A stretch of 31,831 nt of DNA from C00003060 sp964502635 (GTDB taxonomy: Bacteria; Desulfobacterota; Desulfobacteria; Desulfobacterales; C00003060): NCBI GenBank assembly GCA_964502635.1, contig CAZCXI010000033.1:1-31831 (forward strand), given 5' to 3'. The position numbers and the translations under genes were made by a program. The notes under the pieces are model-generated. The model was not told where the DNA came from. It saw nothing but the letters and a program-made list of their open reading frames with translations, and searched no databases. Shown here piece after piece: positions 1-7,202 of this stretch; positions within the stretch are counted from its first letter, which is position 1, and each line of letters begins with the position of its first letter.

Positions 1-231
1 AAGTTCTCGTCTTGACGGTAGCAGCTTCCGGGATTCTGGGTGTGGGCGGTCACTAGGATCAAGGCCGACCCGGATTTTCTTATCGGAACCCCACCATCAT
101 GCCCGCCGCGGCTTTACGGCAACCCGACATCTGAACTTAGGGCACGCGCAAGAACAACTTCACATTTTGGCATCTCAGCTTCAGCCGATCTTTGGCCGAT
201 GCCTCATTCGCACACCCCTCGAAATAGCTAG

Positions 232-415
232 TTTCCATCCATAAATGCTCCTTTTTCCTCTGAGCGGCGGTCTCCGCGTGTTTTCGCCTGCGACGTACGC
301 AAAGTACGCCTCGGCGCAAACCCTTGTGCGGCCTTGCTCAGAGGAAAAATTACTCATTTATGAATTGGAAACTTACGCTCGTGTCCATTGCTTTTTTACT
401 ATTCGAGGATGGGCA
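232..415. mobile_element. MITE-like element, copy 1 (184 bp)
   Basis: A non-coding block whose near-twin lies at 21373-21546. The ends are short inverted repeats: left TTTCCATCC, and the right end read backwards TGCCCATCC. It is flanked by ATAGCTAG on the left and CTAGCTAG on the right (7 of 8 identical), which looks like a target-site duplication. Inside, a long dyad pairs 257-265 with 336-344, and the outer arms around ATAAATG pair with the segment near 350-373. An inner dyad around the two GTAC motifs near 296 completes a cruciform-like fold. No transposase frame is present, so it would be non-autonomous. The family is not identified. Confidence 0.7.
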
Positions 416-419
416 CTAG

Positions 420-740
420 CTAGCTATTCCTACGGTTTTGATCAATCGGATCGGCCAAATCTAAACCAAATCTGAGCGCCAACTCTGCGAACTTATTTTT
501 GCGCGAGCCCTAAGGCGACATCAACAGGCTTTCATGGGTGACAATGTGGACGTAACAAAGAGCCTCGAGAAGATGCGCAGATTGGTCTTGGAGCTTGAGC
601 TTTGCCAGCAGTCTATCCCTAATTTCCAAGGGTGTCGACATTTCAGTCCGCGGCCCTTACAAATGGTCCACAGGTTGCATTCGGCCGCATAGTAAACTCA
701 TCTGCCAGCCTTCGCGGTCTTCAGCTTCCCTGATCATCAC
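420..740 (-). pseudogene. Decayed small ORFs, unknown
   Basis: On the minus strand an ATG at 641 opens a 43-codon frame ending in TAG at 510-512. The same frame continues open for 29 more codons to a second TAG at 420-422. The joined product would be about 73 residues with protein-like composition (an amphipathic segment, then a GSRKNKF segment). Upstream, another short frame of 26 codons runs from 737 to 657. I do not recognise either product. The layout looks like a small gene broken by a nonsense change, with its 3' end abutting the MITE-like element. It could also be chance open frames. Confidence 0.3.
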
Positions 741-917
741 ATAGCCTTTTGGGTATCAATCCTCCAGGCTGGTGCCTGGCGGTGTTGCAGGACAACCTAA
801 AATTCGTGGGCTGGATAACAACCACAATATCTGCCAGCTCCCACAAGGTGTGTCTCATATACCAGTGCGGCACCTGTTGATCTTATTGTCTTTCTGCGAG
901 GCAAACTGCGTTATTTC

Positions 918-946
918 TTGGCTATAGGGGGTTTAAGCTTTATAAT
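918..946 (+). promoter_or_regulatory. Candidate sigma-70 promoter for the kinase operon
   Basis: TTGGCT at 918-923 and a perfect TATAAT at 941-946 are separated by 17 bp, the preferred spacing. A start point near 953 would give a leader of about 70 nt to the kinase start. The -35 box matches consensus at four of six positions. This is sequence resemblance only. Confidence 0.55.
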
Positions 947-1022
947 ACGTTGCAAAGGAATGGTTGTGAACGAGATCTGACATTTTTTTCCGACAAAACA
1001 CCTGGACCTGTAAGTGCATAAA

Positions 1023-2501
1023 ATGAAGATGTGGCATAGAGTCAGCCTGCGCAGCCGCCTATTTCTCGTCTTGACCGCCTTGGTGGCGATCACCTTGTCA
1101 GGCGGTCTAGTCATGATGTGGTACACCTATCAAATAGATGCCCTTTTCAAGGACGTCATGGATAAGGACCTTCGGGCACTTGAGGCAGCGGCAGGCTTGG
1201 AAGATGCATTGGTGAATCAGAAGGGGTTCGTCTCCTATTACTTCTTGGACGGGAATCCGGACTGGCTCAAGAAATTAAGAGAGTATCGACAGGCATTCAG
1301 AGAAAGGTTAAGAGCGGTCAGAAAGCTCGTTCAGACTGGAGCGGAGAAGAAAACCGTTGATGAAATCGAGGCCAAATATAACCAATATATAAAGAACAAG
1401 GATCAAGTGATTACCTTCTATAATGCTGGAGAGCGAGAAGCTGGAGCCAAGCTCCACGCTAGGGTCCGCAGCCACTTTTTCAGAATCCTCGAACTTTGTG
1501 AGGACTATAAGGATGTCCATAGGAAAAGGATTGAGTTTTCCCGCACCAAAACCAACACTCAGGCCAAGCGGCTCAGGTTCATAGCCGGGATAGCCGTATG
1601 GACCGCCATACTTCTTGGTGCCCTGTTGGCCTTTGTTCTCATAACCCAAATTTTGAATCCACTTCGCAGACTGACCTTGGACACAGATAACGTGTCAAGG
1701 CCCGTCAAATCTGGGAATGAAGTGAAGGCGGTAAGCCGCCGGGTCCACAGCCTGATGGAAGATGTGGATCGAACCAAAACCCAGCTTGAGCGGAGCCAAA
1801 AGTATCTATTGCAGGCTGAGAAGCTAGCTCTAGCTGGTAAACTTGGGGCAGGCGTGGCGCACAGCGTCCGGAATCCTTTGACATCGGTAAAGATGCGGCT
1901 CTTCTCTTTAGGGCGCGCCCTGGACCTGTCTCAAACCCAGAAAGAGGACTTTGACGTGATTTCTGAAGAGATCCGTCATATTGACACGATTGTTCAGAAT
2001 TTCCTGGAATTTTCCAGACCGCCCAAGCTCAAGATGCAGAAGGTAAGCCCTTCGGACGTTGTGGATACGGCGCTTCAACTTCTCCGCCACCGCGTGGAAT
2101 CATACGGTGCCGAGGTCAAGCTTAGCCGTCAGAGTCGCCTCCCTGAAATCTTGGCAGACCCGGAGCAGTTGAAAGAGGCGCTTGTGAACTTATTGGTCAA
2201 CGCATGTGAGGCCATGGGAACTGGCGGCCGGATTGTGCTCTCTGAGCAAGAGGGGATGGTAAAACCTTTGGGGCGGGTGGTGGTCATCCGGGTGAGCGAC
2301 AATGGCCCGGGGGTTCCTGAGGCGATCCAGGATAAGTTGTTTGAACCCTTTTTCACCACGAGAGAGGAGGGCACAGGCCTGGGTCTGAGCATCGCCGCCC
2401 GAATCGTGGAAGAACACGGGGGCTGGCTGAACCTCAGATCACGAGAAGGCAAAGGAGCGACTTTCACTATCACCCTACCATACAGGGAGGAGCTGAATTG
2501 A
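1023..2501 (+). CDS. Membrane sensor histidine kinase (NtrB-like catalytic core)
   Basis: This is an inner-membrane sensor that should autophosphorylate and pass phosphate to the response regulator encoded next. A first membrane segment lies near residues 11-35 and a second near 185-208. They enclose a roughly 150-residue, highly charged helical periplasmic region like four-helix-bundle sensors. A HAMP linker follows, then a HisKA domain with the H-box AHSVRNPLTS (His about 280). The HATPase domain has an N-box (NLLVNACEAM), a G1 box (DNGPGVP) and a G2 box (GTGLGLSI). The ligand is not predictable. The start is uncertain: ATG at 1023 is used, but GTG 1014 and ATG 1029 are possible, and none has a strong ribosome binding site. 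The stop overlaps the regulator start by 4 bp, so translation is coupled. Confidence 0.9.
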   Translation: MKMWHRVSLRSRLFLVLTALVAITLSGGLVMMWYTYQIDALFKDVMDKDLRALEAAAGLEDALVNQKGFVSYYFLDGNPDWLKKLREYRQAFRERLRAVRKLVQTGAEKKTVDEIEAKYNQYIKNKDQVITFYNAGEREAGAKLHARVRSHFFRILELCEDYKDVHRKRIEFSRTKTNTQAKRLRFIAGIAVWTAILLGALLAFVLITQILNPLRRLTLDTDNVSRPVKSGNEVKAVSRRVHSLMEDVDRTKTQLERSQKYLLQAEKLALAGKLGAGVAHSVRNPLTSVKMRLFSLGRALDLSQTQKEDFDVISEEIRHIDTIVQNFLEFSRPPKLKMQKVSPSDVVDTALQLLRHRVESYGAEVKLSRQSRLPEILADPEQLKEALVNLLVNACEAMGTGGRIVLSEQEGMVKPLGRVVVIRVSDNGPGVPEAIQDKLFEPFFTTREEGTGLGLSIAARIVEEHGGWLNLRSREGKGATFTITLPYREELN

Positions 2502-3925
2502 GCACCATCTTGATCGTCGACGACGATGCCCAGTTAAGGCAAAGCTTCAAAAAGCTCTTGAGCGAGGAAGGACATACAGCACAGGCGGCGTCCACGGGTG
2601 AAGCGAGCATCACCATGGTTCGAGAGTCTTCGCCTGACGCAGTCATCATGGATGTGCGTCTGCCAGGAATGAGCGGTCTTGAAACCTTTCGGACGATACG
2701 AGAAATCGAACCCAAGCTGCCTGTCATTGTGATGACCGCCTTTGGCACCACTGAGACCGCCATTGAAGCCACCAAGCTTGGGGCCTTTGATTATGTGCTC
2801 AAGCCCTTCGAGGTCCCCGACATTTTGGCCTTGATTGAGCAGGCCCTTGAAGCGGGTCGTTTCATGCGCTCAAGCGTGGAAATGGACGCTGCCCCGGAAA
2901 CGACTTCCGGCGAAGCGATTGTAGGGCAAAGCAAGGCCATGCAGGAAATTTACAAGGCCATTGGCCGCGTGGCCTCCACTGACGCTACAGTGCTTATTCG
3001 CGGCGAATCCGGCACCGGGAAAGAGCTGGTGGCCCGTGCCATATATCAACACAGTCTTTGTGCAGAGAAACCTTTTGTTGTGATCAACTGCGTGGCCATT
3101 CCGGAGACGCTTCTTGAAAGCGAGCTGTTCGGATATGAGAAAGGGGCTTTCACCGGAGCCGTCAGTCGCCGTGTGGGAAAGATTCAGCAAGCCCATCGCG
3201 GGACAGTGTTTCTCGATGAAATCGGTGACATGCCCCTCAGCATCCAGGCGAAGATCCTGCGCCTGCTTCAAGAAAAGAGTATCGAACGTCTTGGTGGCCG
3301 AACGACTATCCCGGTGGACGTTCGGATCATTGCAGCCACCAACCGGAACCTCGAAGCCGCTGTGGCGGAAGGACGCTTCCGGGAAGACCTTTATTATCGT
3401 CTAAAGGTCGTCACCCTATGGCTGCCCGCCCTGCGCAACCGTTCAGGCGATATCCCCCTCCTTGCCGATTACTTCCTCGCCCGATTTTCTAGAGAGACGG
3501 GAAGTCAGAATCCGGGAATGAGCAAGGAGGCCAAAGACTTCCTGAGTCACCAGCTCTGGCCGGGTCATGTGCGAGAACTGGCCAATACCATACATAAGGC
3601 GCTCATCTTTAACCGGGGCGGTCCCATCACTTTAGAGGATATCTCCCGCGCCATAGGAACGGGGGGTGTCTCGAAACAAACGGAAGACGCTGCGGACGAG
3701 GCGATCCGCCAATGGGTCCGTGAAGGCCTCACCGCCGGTACCGGGAAAGACATCTTTGCCTCCTTGACGGACCGATTCGGCTGTATCGTCATAGGAGAAG
3801 TGCTAAATCTTACTGGCGGCAACCGCACCCGTGCCTCCGAACTGCTCGGTATGTCCCGCCCTACACTCTTGTCCAAGATAGAAAAATATCAACTAAAGAC
3901 TGAGATATCCGTTAAGGCCGACTGA
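2498..3925 (+). CDS. Sigma-54-dependent NtrC-family response regulator
   Basis: A 475-residue activator of sigma-54 RNA polymerase. The receiver domain (1-120) has phospho-acceptor Asp52, switch Thr80 and Lys102. The AAA+ domain (about 140-375) has Walker A GESGTGKE (169-176), the sigma-54-contacting GAFTGA loop (216-221) and Walker B FLDEIG (238-243). The C-terminus is a Fis-type helix-turn-helix (GGNRTRASELLGMSRPTLL). The TTG start overlaps the kinase stop, and GGGAGG lies 7 nt upstream, so this start is well supported. As the only sigma-54 activator in the window, it is the natural candidate to bind the two 15-bp dyads downstream at 3980 and 4463. That link is inferred. Confidence 0.95.
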   Translation: MSTILIVDDDAQLRQSFKKLLSEEGHTAQAASTGEASITMVRESSPDAVIMDVRLPGMSGLETFRTIREIEPKLPVIVMTAFGTTETAIEATKLGAFDYVLKPFEVPDILALIEQALEAGRFMRSSVEMDAAPETTSGEAIVGQSKAMQEIYKAIGRVASTDATVLIRGESGTGKELVARAIYQHSLCAEKPFVVINCVAIPETLLESELFGYEKGAFTGAVSRRVGKIQQAHRGTVFLDEIGDMPLSIQAKILRLLQEKSIERLGGRTTIPVDVRIIAATNRNLEAAVAEGRFREDLYYRLKVVTLWLPALRNRSGDIPLLADYFLARFSRETGSQNPGMSKEAKDFLSHQLWPGHVRELANTIHKALIFNRGGPITLEDISRAIGTGGVSKQTEDAADEAIRQWVREGLTAGTGKDIFASLTDRFGCIVIGEVLNLTGGNRTRASELLGMSRPTLLSKIEKYQLKTEISVKAD

Positions 3926-3979
3926 CCTCTACTCGGGAGTGGTTCATCCAAGAAGAAGCTTGTGGCCTACTGCCTATGC

Positions 3980-3994
3980 TTTACAGTCTGTAAA
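3980..3994 (+). promoter_or_regulatory. Upstream activator dyad, module A
   Basis: A perfect 7-1-7 palindrome, TTTACAGTCTGTAAA, is centred at 3987 and followed by AAAATGTTGACAG. The centre is 117 bp upstream of the -24 GG at 4104, a normal distance for an NtrC-type enhancer. An almost identical dyad with the same flank sits at 4463-4477. The probable ligand is the Fis-type regulator encoded just upstream. Confidence 0.7.
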
Positions 3995-4063
3995 AAATGT
4001 TGACAGTGTTACCTTGAGGGACATGATAAAGGAAGCCTTCCTGGACCAAATAATATTTTGTCT

Positions 4064-4076
4064 TTTCAATGGGTTT
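4064..4076 (+). promoter_or_regulatory. IHF-like block, module A
   Basis: TTTCAATGGGTTT lies between enhancer and promoter, about 40 bp upstream of the -24 element. It resembles the IHF core WATCARNNNNTTR with mismatches. Its counterpart in module B has the same offset, which is the main reason to take it seriously. Confidence 0.4.
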
Positions 4077-4102
4077 GCCAACCATTAGTCCGCCCGCTTT
4101 CT

Positions 4103-4117
4103 TGGCACGGCCATTGC
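4103..4117 (+). promoter_or_regulatory. Sigma-54 promoter (-24/-12), module A
   Basis: TGGCAC, five bases, then TTGC, with exactly 10 bp between the invariant GG (4104-4105) and GC (4116-4117). This matches the sigma-54 consensus. The start point would be near 4129, about 115 nt before the receiver remnant at 4244. Confidence 0.85.
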
Positions 4118-4243
4118 TTTTCACACAACAATACTAAGTGAGATTGTCCGGATATGTCTCAACTCATCTGTTTCCAGGAGAGTTGAGGCCTTTAAGGTGT
4201 CCTCGGCCGGTTTCCTTTCAAAAAGCGGAAAGACGGAGTAAAT

Positions 4244-4433
4244 ATGGAGGACATGATGGCGACCATTCTCATTCTAGATGACCCGCGGCGTTCGGGAACC
4301 CCCTTCCGGCGAACTGGTCCCTGGTGGGTACCAGGTACGTGGCGTCAGTGATGAGCAATCGGTTCGGGGACACCTCCTCTCCTCTCACGACCAACTGCCG
4401 CACTCGTTTTTCACAGAGACAAAAAGCCTGTCT
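4244..4433 (+). pseudogene. Frameshifted, deleted receiver-domain remnant
   Basis: An ATG at 4244 has a good ribosome binding site (GGAG, 5-nt spacer). It begins a frame reading MEDMMATILILDD, the first strand and acidic pocket of a CheY-like receiver, and ends at a TGA after 35 residues. In another frame the receiver pattern resumes as LVPGGYQVRGVSDEQSVRGH. It then jumps to PHSFFTETK, which resembles the VHTFLTEHEK segment of the intact receiver at 4615. The stretch with the phospho-acceptor Asp is missing. The remnant therefore carries at least one frameshift and one internal deletion, and runs into module B. It is probably an older tandem copy of the downstream receiver gene. Confidence 0.6.
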
Positions 4434-4462
4434 TTCCAGGGACGAGTGAAGGCCCCCCCCGC

Positions 4463-4477
4463 TTTACAACTTGTAAA
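4463..4477 (+). promoter_or_regulatory. Upstream activator dyad, module B
   Basis: A perfect 7-1-7 palindrome, TTTACAACTTGTAAA, is centred at 4470, 116 bp upstream of the -24 GG at 4586. It shares the GC-prefix and the AAAAATnnTGACAG suffix with the module A dyad. The arms differ from module A by one symmetric base pair (G/C versus A/T), so the dyad symmetry has been kept while the sequence changed. Confidence 0.7.
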
Positions 4478-4545
4478 AAATCCTGACAGACATTTATCTC
4501 CAGTTGCAGGTACAACCCCGTGTTGTCAAACATAATCTTTAGCCT

Positions 4546-4558
4546 TTTCAATGACTTG
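4546..4558 (+). promoter_or_regulatory. IHF-like block, module B
   Basis: TTTCAATGACTTG matches the IHF core WATCARNNNNTTR at all but one position. It lies about 40 bp upstream of the -24 element, the same offset as in module A. DNA bending here would bring the dyad-bound activator to the polymerase. Confidence 0.5.
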
Positions 4559-4584
4559 TTTCTCTTCTGAATCCTTGTTCGTCT

Positions 4585-4599
4585 TGGCACACCCATTGC
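4585..4599 (+). promoter_or_regulatory. Sigma-54 promoter (-24/-12), module B
   Basis: TGGCAC, five bases, then TTGC, with 10 bp between GG (4586-4587) and GC (4598-4599), a full consensus match. The expected start point is about 4610-4612, only a few bases before the ATG at 4615. Confidence 0.85.
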
Positions 4600-4614
4600 T
4601 CCCTGTTGTAGCAA

Positions 4615-5064
4615 ATGACTCGAAAGCAAAATACGGCAACCAAGCCTTTCACTATCTTGATTGCGGACCGTAATCCTCACGTCCAGGAGTTTCTGAACCG
4701 CGAGTTGATGGCAGAGGGCTATCGCACCGAAGTCGCCAAGGATGGTCGCGAGGTGCTAAGGATGACCAATAGTGATAAGCCTCCCGAACTCCTGATCCTG
4801 GATCTGGACATGCCCTATGTCAGCGGACTGACCGTACTGGAAGACCTCCAGAAGCGAAAGTCTGCTCTGCCGGTAGTGGTCCACACCTTCCTGACGGAAC
4901 ACGAAAAGCACCCAGTGGTTCAAATGGTCGCTGGTTTTTGGGAAAAGCGCGGGGACAATATTGACGGCCTTAAGGCAACCGTCGCACAGGTCCTAAGAGA
5001 GTGTTATCCGAAACGGTTCTTGCCCGAGCGCGGAAAAAGCGCCCAAGAAAGGGCTCGGTGTTAG
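4615..5064 (+). CDS. Stand-alone receiver-domain protein (CheY-like)
   Basis: A 149-residue protein made almost entirely of one receiver domain. The first strand reads FTILIADRNPH, with Arg-Asn where a second acidic residue is common. The phospho-acceptor Asp is in LLILDLDMPY, the switch Thr in VVHTF, and a conserved Lys in WEKRG. The tail after about residue 130 is basic and lacks a DNA-binding domain, so it probably works by protein contact or as a phosphate sink or relay. An in-frame TAG at 4609-4611 rules out any longer start. With the sigma-54 start point at about 4611 the mRNA would be essentially leaderless, and no Shine-Dalgarno is visible. It is followed by the CBS-ACT, kinase and stress-protein genes and may head their operon. 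Confidence 0.85.
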   Translation: MTRKQNTATKPFTILIADRNPHVQEFLNRELMAEGYRTEVAKDGREVLRMTNSDKPPELLILDLDMPYVSGLTVLEDLQKRKSALPVVVHTFLTEHEKHPVVQMVAGFWEKRGDNIDGLKATVAQVLRECYPKRFLPERGKSAQERARC

Positions 5065-5121
5065 AGAGGAGATTCTCAAAAGGTCAAATAGGTCAATACG
5101 TAGAGCAAGACAGGGGGATCC

Positions 5122-5820
5122 ATGTTAGTAGAAGGCTGGATGACGACTGAGGTCATCACGGTAGGTGAAGACACTCCCATGATGAAGGCCTCTATCATCA
5201 TGAAGGAGAAGAAGATCCGCTCGCTGCCAGTTGTGAACAAGAAGGGCGAACTGGTGGGGATCGTCACCGACAGGGACTTAAGAGCGGCTTTGCCATCCAA
5301 GGCAACTACCCTGGATGTCTACGAACTGAATTATCTTATCTATGCCATCGAGATCAGGGAGATCATGACGGGAAATCCGGTATTTGTGAGGCCAGATGAA
5401 ACCGTAGAGTTTGCCGCAATTTTGATGCTGGAAAACAAAATCTCCGCACTTCCCGTCATCAGCGGCACGCATTCAATCATCGGCATTATCACACAAACCG
5501 ATATTTTTAAGGTCCTGATCAATATCACAGGGGGTTACACACCTGGTGTTCAGTTTGCTTTGAGCCTGGTGGATCGTCCGGGTTCGATTAGAGAAGTCTC
5601 TGATGTGATCCGATCTTACGGTGGGCGCATTGTGAGCATCCTTTCTACGCAGGAAACCGCTGAAGAGGGTCGCCATAATGTCTACATACGCACCACCCTC
5701 CTTTCTGAAGACAAAATCAGGGGACTGGTAATGGCATTGGAAGACAAATTCATCGTGTTTTATACCGTCCAAGACTTGCTCGAAGACGTTTCGAGTCGGC
5801 GCATTCGGATACCATATTAG
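5122..5820 (+). CDS. CBS-pair plus ACT-like domain protein (AcuB-like)
   Basis: A 232-residue cytoplasmic regulatory protein. Two CBS motifs (about 7-60, with GIVTDRDLR, and 80-135, with GIITQTDIF) form one Bateman module that usually binds adenine nucleotides. An ACT-like segment follows (about 145-215; FALSLVDRPGSI). This CBS-CBS-ACT order is that of proteins labelled AcuB, whose biochemical role is poorly defined. The GGGGGA ribosome binding site lies about 5 nt before ATG. Placed between a receiver and a soluble kinase, it is a plausible energy-charge input to this pathway, but that is inference. Confidence 0.85.
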   Translation: MLVEGWMTTEVITVGEDTPMMKASIIMKEKKIRSLPVVNKKGELVGIVTDRDLRAALPSKATTLDVYELNYLIYAIEIREIMTGNPVFVRPDETVEFAAILMLENKISALPVISGTHSIIGIITQTDIFKVLINITGGYTPGVQFALSLVDRPGSIREVSDVIRSYGGRIVSILSTQETAEEGRHNVYIRTTLLSEDKIRGLVMALEDKFIVFYTVQDLLEDVSSRRIRIPY

Positions 5821-5859
5821 AAAAGTTGCAGTGGCGGACTGAAGCAGTGGCCTTGAATC

Positions 5860-7125
5860 ATGTCAGTAGATAAGAAATATGTATCGGTGAAATTTAGTGA
5901 GACCAAGCTCAAGAAAAGGCATGAAGAGCTTGCCGTACTCTACGACATTGGCGGTGATCTGACGAGCTCCCTCAGTCTCACGGAGATCCTGGACAGGGCG
6001 ATCTTGAAAGTCCAGCAGCATTTTAGGATCGCTGCCGTTAGGATTTACTTGATGGATGAAGCCGAGGAGCGCCTTGAACTGGTTGCCTACAAAGGCATTG
6101 CAAAGGACCAGTTGGAAGGACTGCGAAAGATTCGTATAAGCGAGGGCTTTTCAGGCAAGGCAGCTCGAACCAAGAGCTTTGTTGCCCAAAGGGTTTCGGA
6201 TCTAGAAAACGGGGCGAGGGCTGTCCTTCTTCGGAGCAAGGGATTCAAGGTCATCATATGTGTTCCCCTCATCATAAAAAATGAGGTCGTGGGTGTGATG
6301 AACTTGGCCTCAAAGCGCATGATATCACTCAGTGAGGCAAAGGTGGATCTGCTCGTCGCTATTGGGAATCAGATCGCCATCGCAATCAACGTCGCCAAGC
6401 TTTATGAGAATCTCTGGGAAAAAGCAGAAGAAGTCAGGAATAACAAGGAGGAATTGGAATTATTTGCTTATACGATCTCCCACGACCTGAAGAATCCGGC
6501 TGTTGGTATATCCGGGTTTGCGAGATTACTTGCTGAAAAATACGAACACAGGCTTGATGAAAAAGGAAAAATGTACTGCCATCAGATCAGGAAGGCCGCC
6601 GAGGAGATCGAGACATTTACAAGAGATATCAATGAGTATATCAAGTCCAAGAAAATCTTGTTTAATGTTAAAAAGACCAATATCAAAAAAATCATAAGCC
6701 ATATCAGGGATGAAATCTCACCGGTATTGGAAGGAAATCGTATTCGATGGTCGGAGCCTGACACGATTCCGGAGATCATGGCTGATGAAATGGCTATCAC
6801 GCGAGCCTTCAGAAACTTGATCGACAATGCACTAAAACACGGCGGGAAAAATCTTACCAAAATCGCCATAGGCTATGGTCAGGACAAGGATTTCCACATA
6901 TTTTCATTCACCAACGACGGCGTAGCCATGAAAAAGAAGGATGCTGAAACGGTCTTTGAAATGTTCCGAAGACTTCCAGCATCTGAGCAAACAGAAGGCT
7001 CAGGCCTGGGTTTAACCATTGTGAAGGAAATCATGGAAGCCCACAAGGGAAAGGCCTGGCTTGAATCAGGACCAAAAAAGGGCACGACCTTTTGCATATC
7101 TATCTCAAAGGCCCTGGGAAGGTGA
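5860..7125 (+). CDS. Soluble GAF-domain histidine kinase
   Basis: A 421-residue kinase without membrane segments, so cytoplasmic. A GAF domain occupies about 25-180 (it includes ISEGFSGKAA and VCVPL-like strands). A short coiled coil leads into a HisKA domain with H-box SHDLKNP (His208) and a HATPase domain with N-box NLIDNALKHGG and G2 box GSGLGLTIV. No receiver is fused to it, and the stand-alone receiver at 4615 is the obvious candidate partner. The GAF ligand cannot be read from the sequence. It lies 39 bp after the CBS-ACT gene, and the ribosome binding site is weak. Confidence 0.9.
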   Translation: MSVDKKYVSVKFSETKLKKRHEELAVLYDIGGDLTSSLSLTEILDRAILKVQQHFRIAAVRIYLMDEAEERLELVAYKGIAKDQLEGLRKIRISEGFSGKAARTKSFVAQRVSDLENGARAVLLRSKGFKVIICVPLIIKNEVVGVMNLASKRMISLSEAKVDLLVAIGNQIAIAINVAKLYENLWEKAEEVRNNKEELELFAYTISHDLKNPAVGISGFARLLAEKYEHRLDEKGKMYCHQIRKAAEEIETFTRDINEYIKSKKILFNVKKTNIKKIISHIRDEISPVLEGNRIRWSEPDTIPEIMADEMAITRAFRNLIDNALKHGGKNLTKIAIGYGQDKDFHIFSFTNDGVAMKKKDAETVFEMFRRLPASEQTEGSGLGLTIVKEIMEAHKGKAWLESGPKKGTTFCISISKALGR

Positions 7126-7202
7126 CCACGCAACGCGAAGCTGAAAAACGGCAGGTGAATGCTGAATAACGCTGGCACTGGACTTAGGCAGGGGGGTGTC
7201 TC

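Larger units (their letters stand above)
1..1022. other. Gene-poor left end of the window
   Basis: I see no intact protein gene in the first kilobase. It holds a MITE-like element (232-415), a string of broken short reading frames on the minus strand (420-740) and a candidate sigma-70 promoter (918-946) for the kinase that follows. Positions 1-231 show short frames without ribosome binding sites, and I recognise nothing in them. The combination suggests a decaying intergenic zone. Confidence 0.6.

Noticed and set aside
510..512. Pyrrolysine decoding of the TAG in the small minus-strand ORF
   Set aside because: No methylamine methyltransferase or pyl gene is seen, and the ORF itself is unrecognised. 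A nonsense mutation is simpler.
4278..4535. 85-codon plus-strand frame between the two sigma-54 modules
   Set aside because: It lacks its own ribosome binding site, runs through the dyad of module B and only partly matches a receiver. It is better explained as the second frame of the broken receiver remnant.
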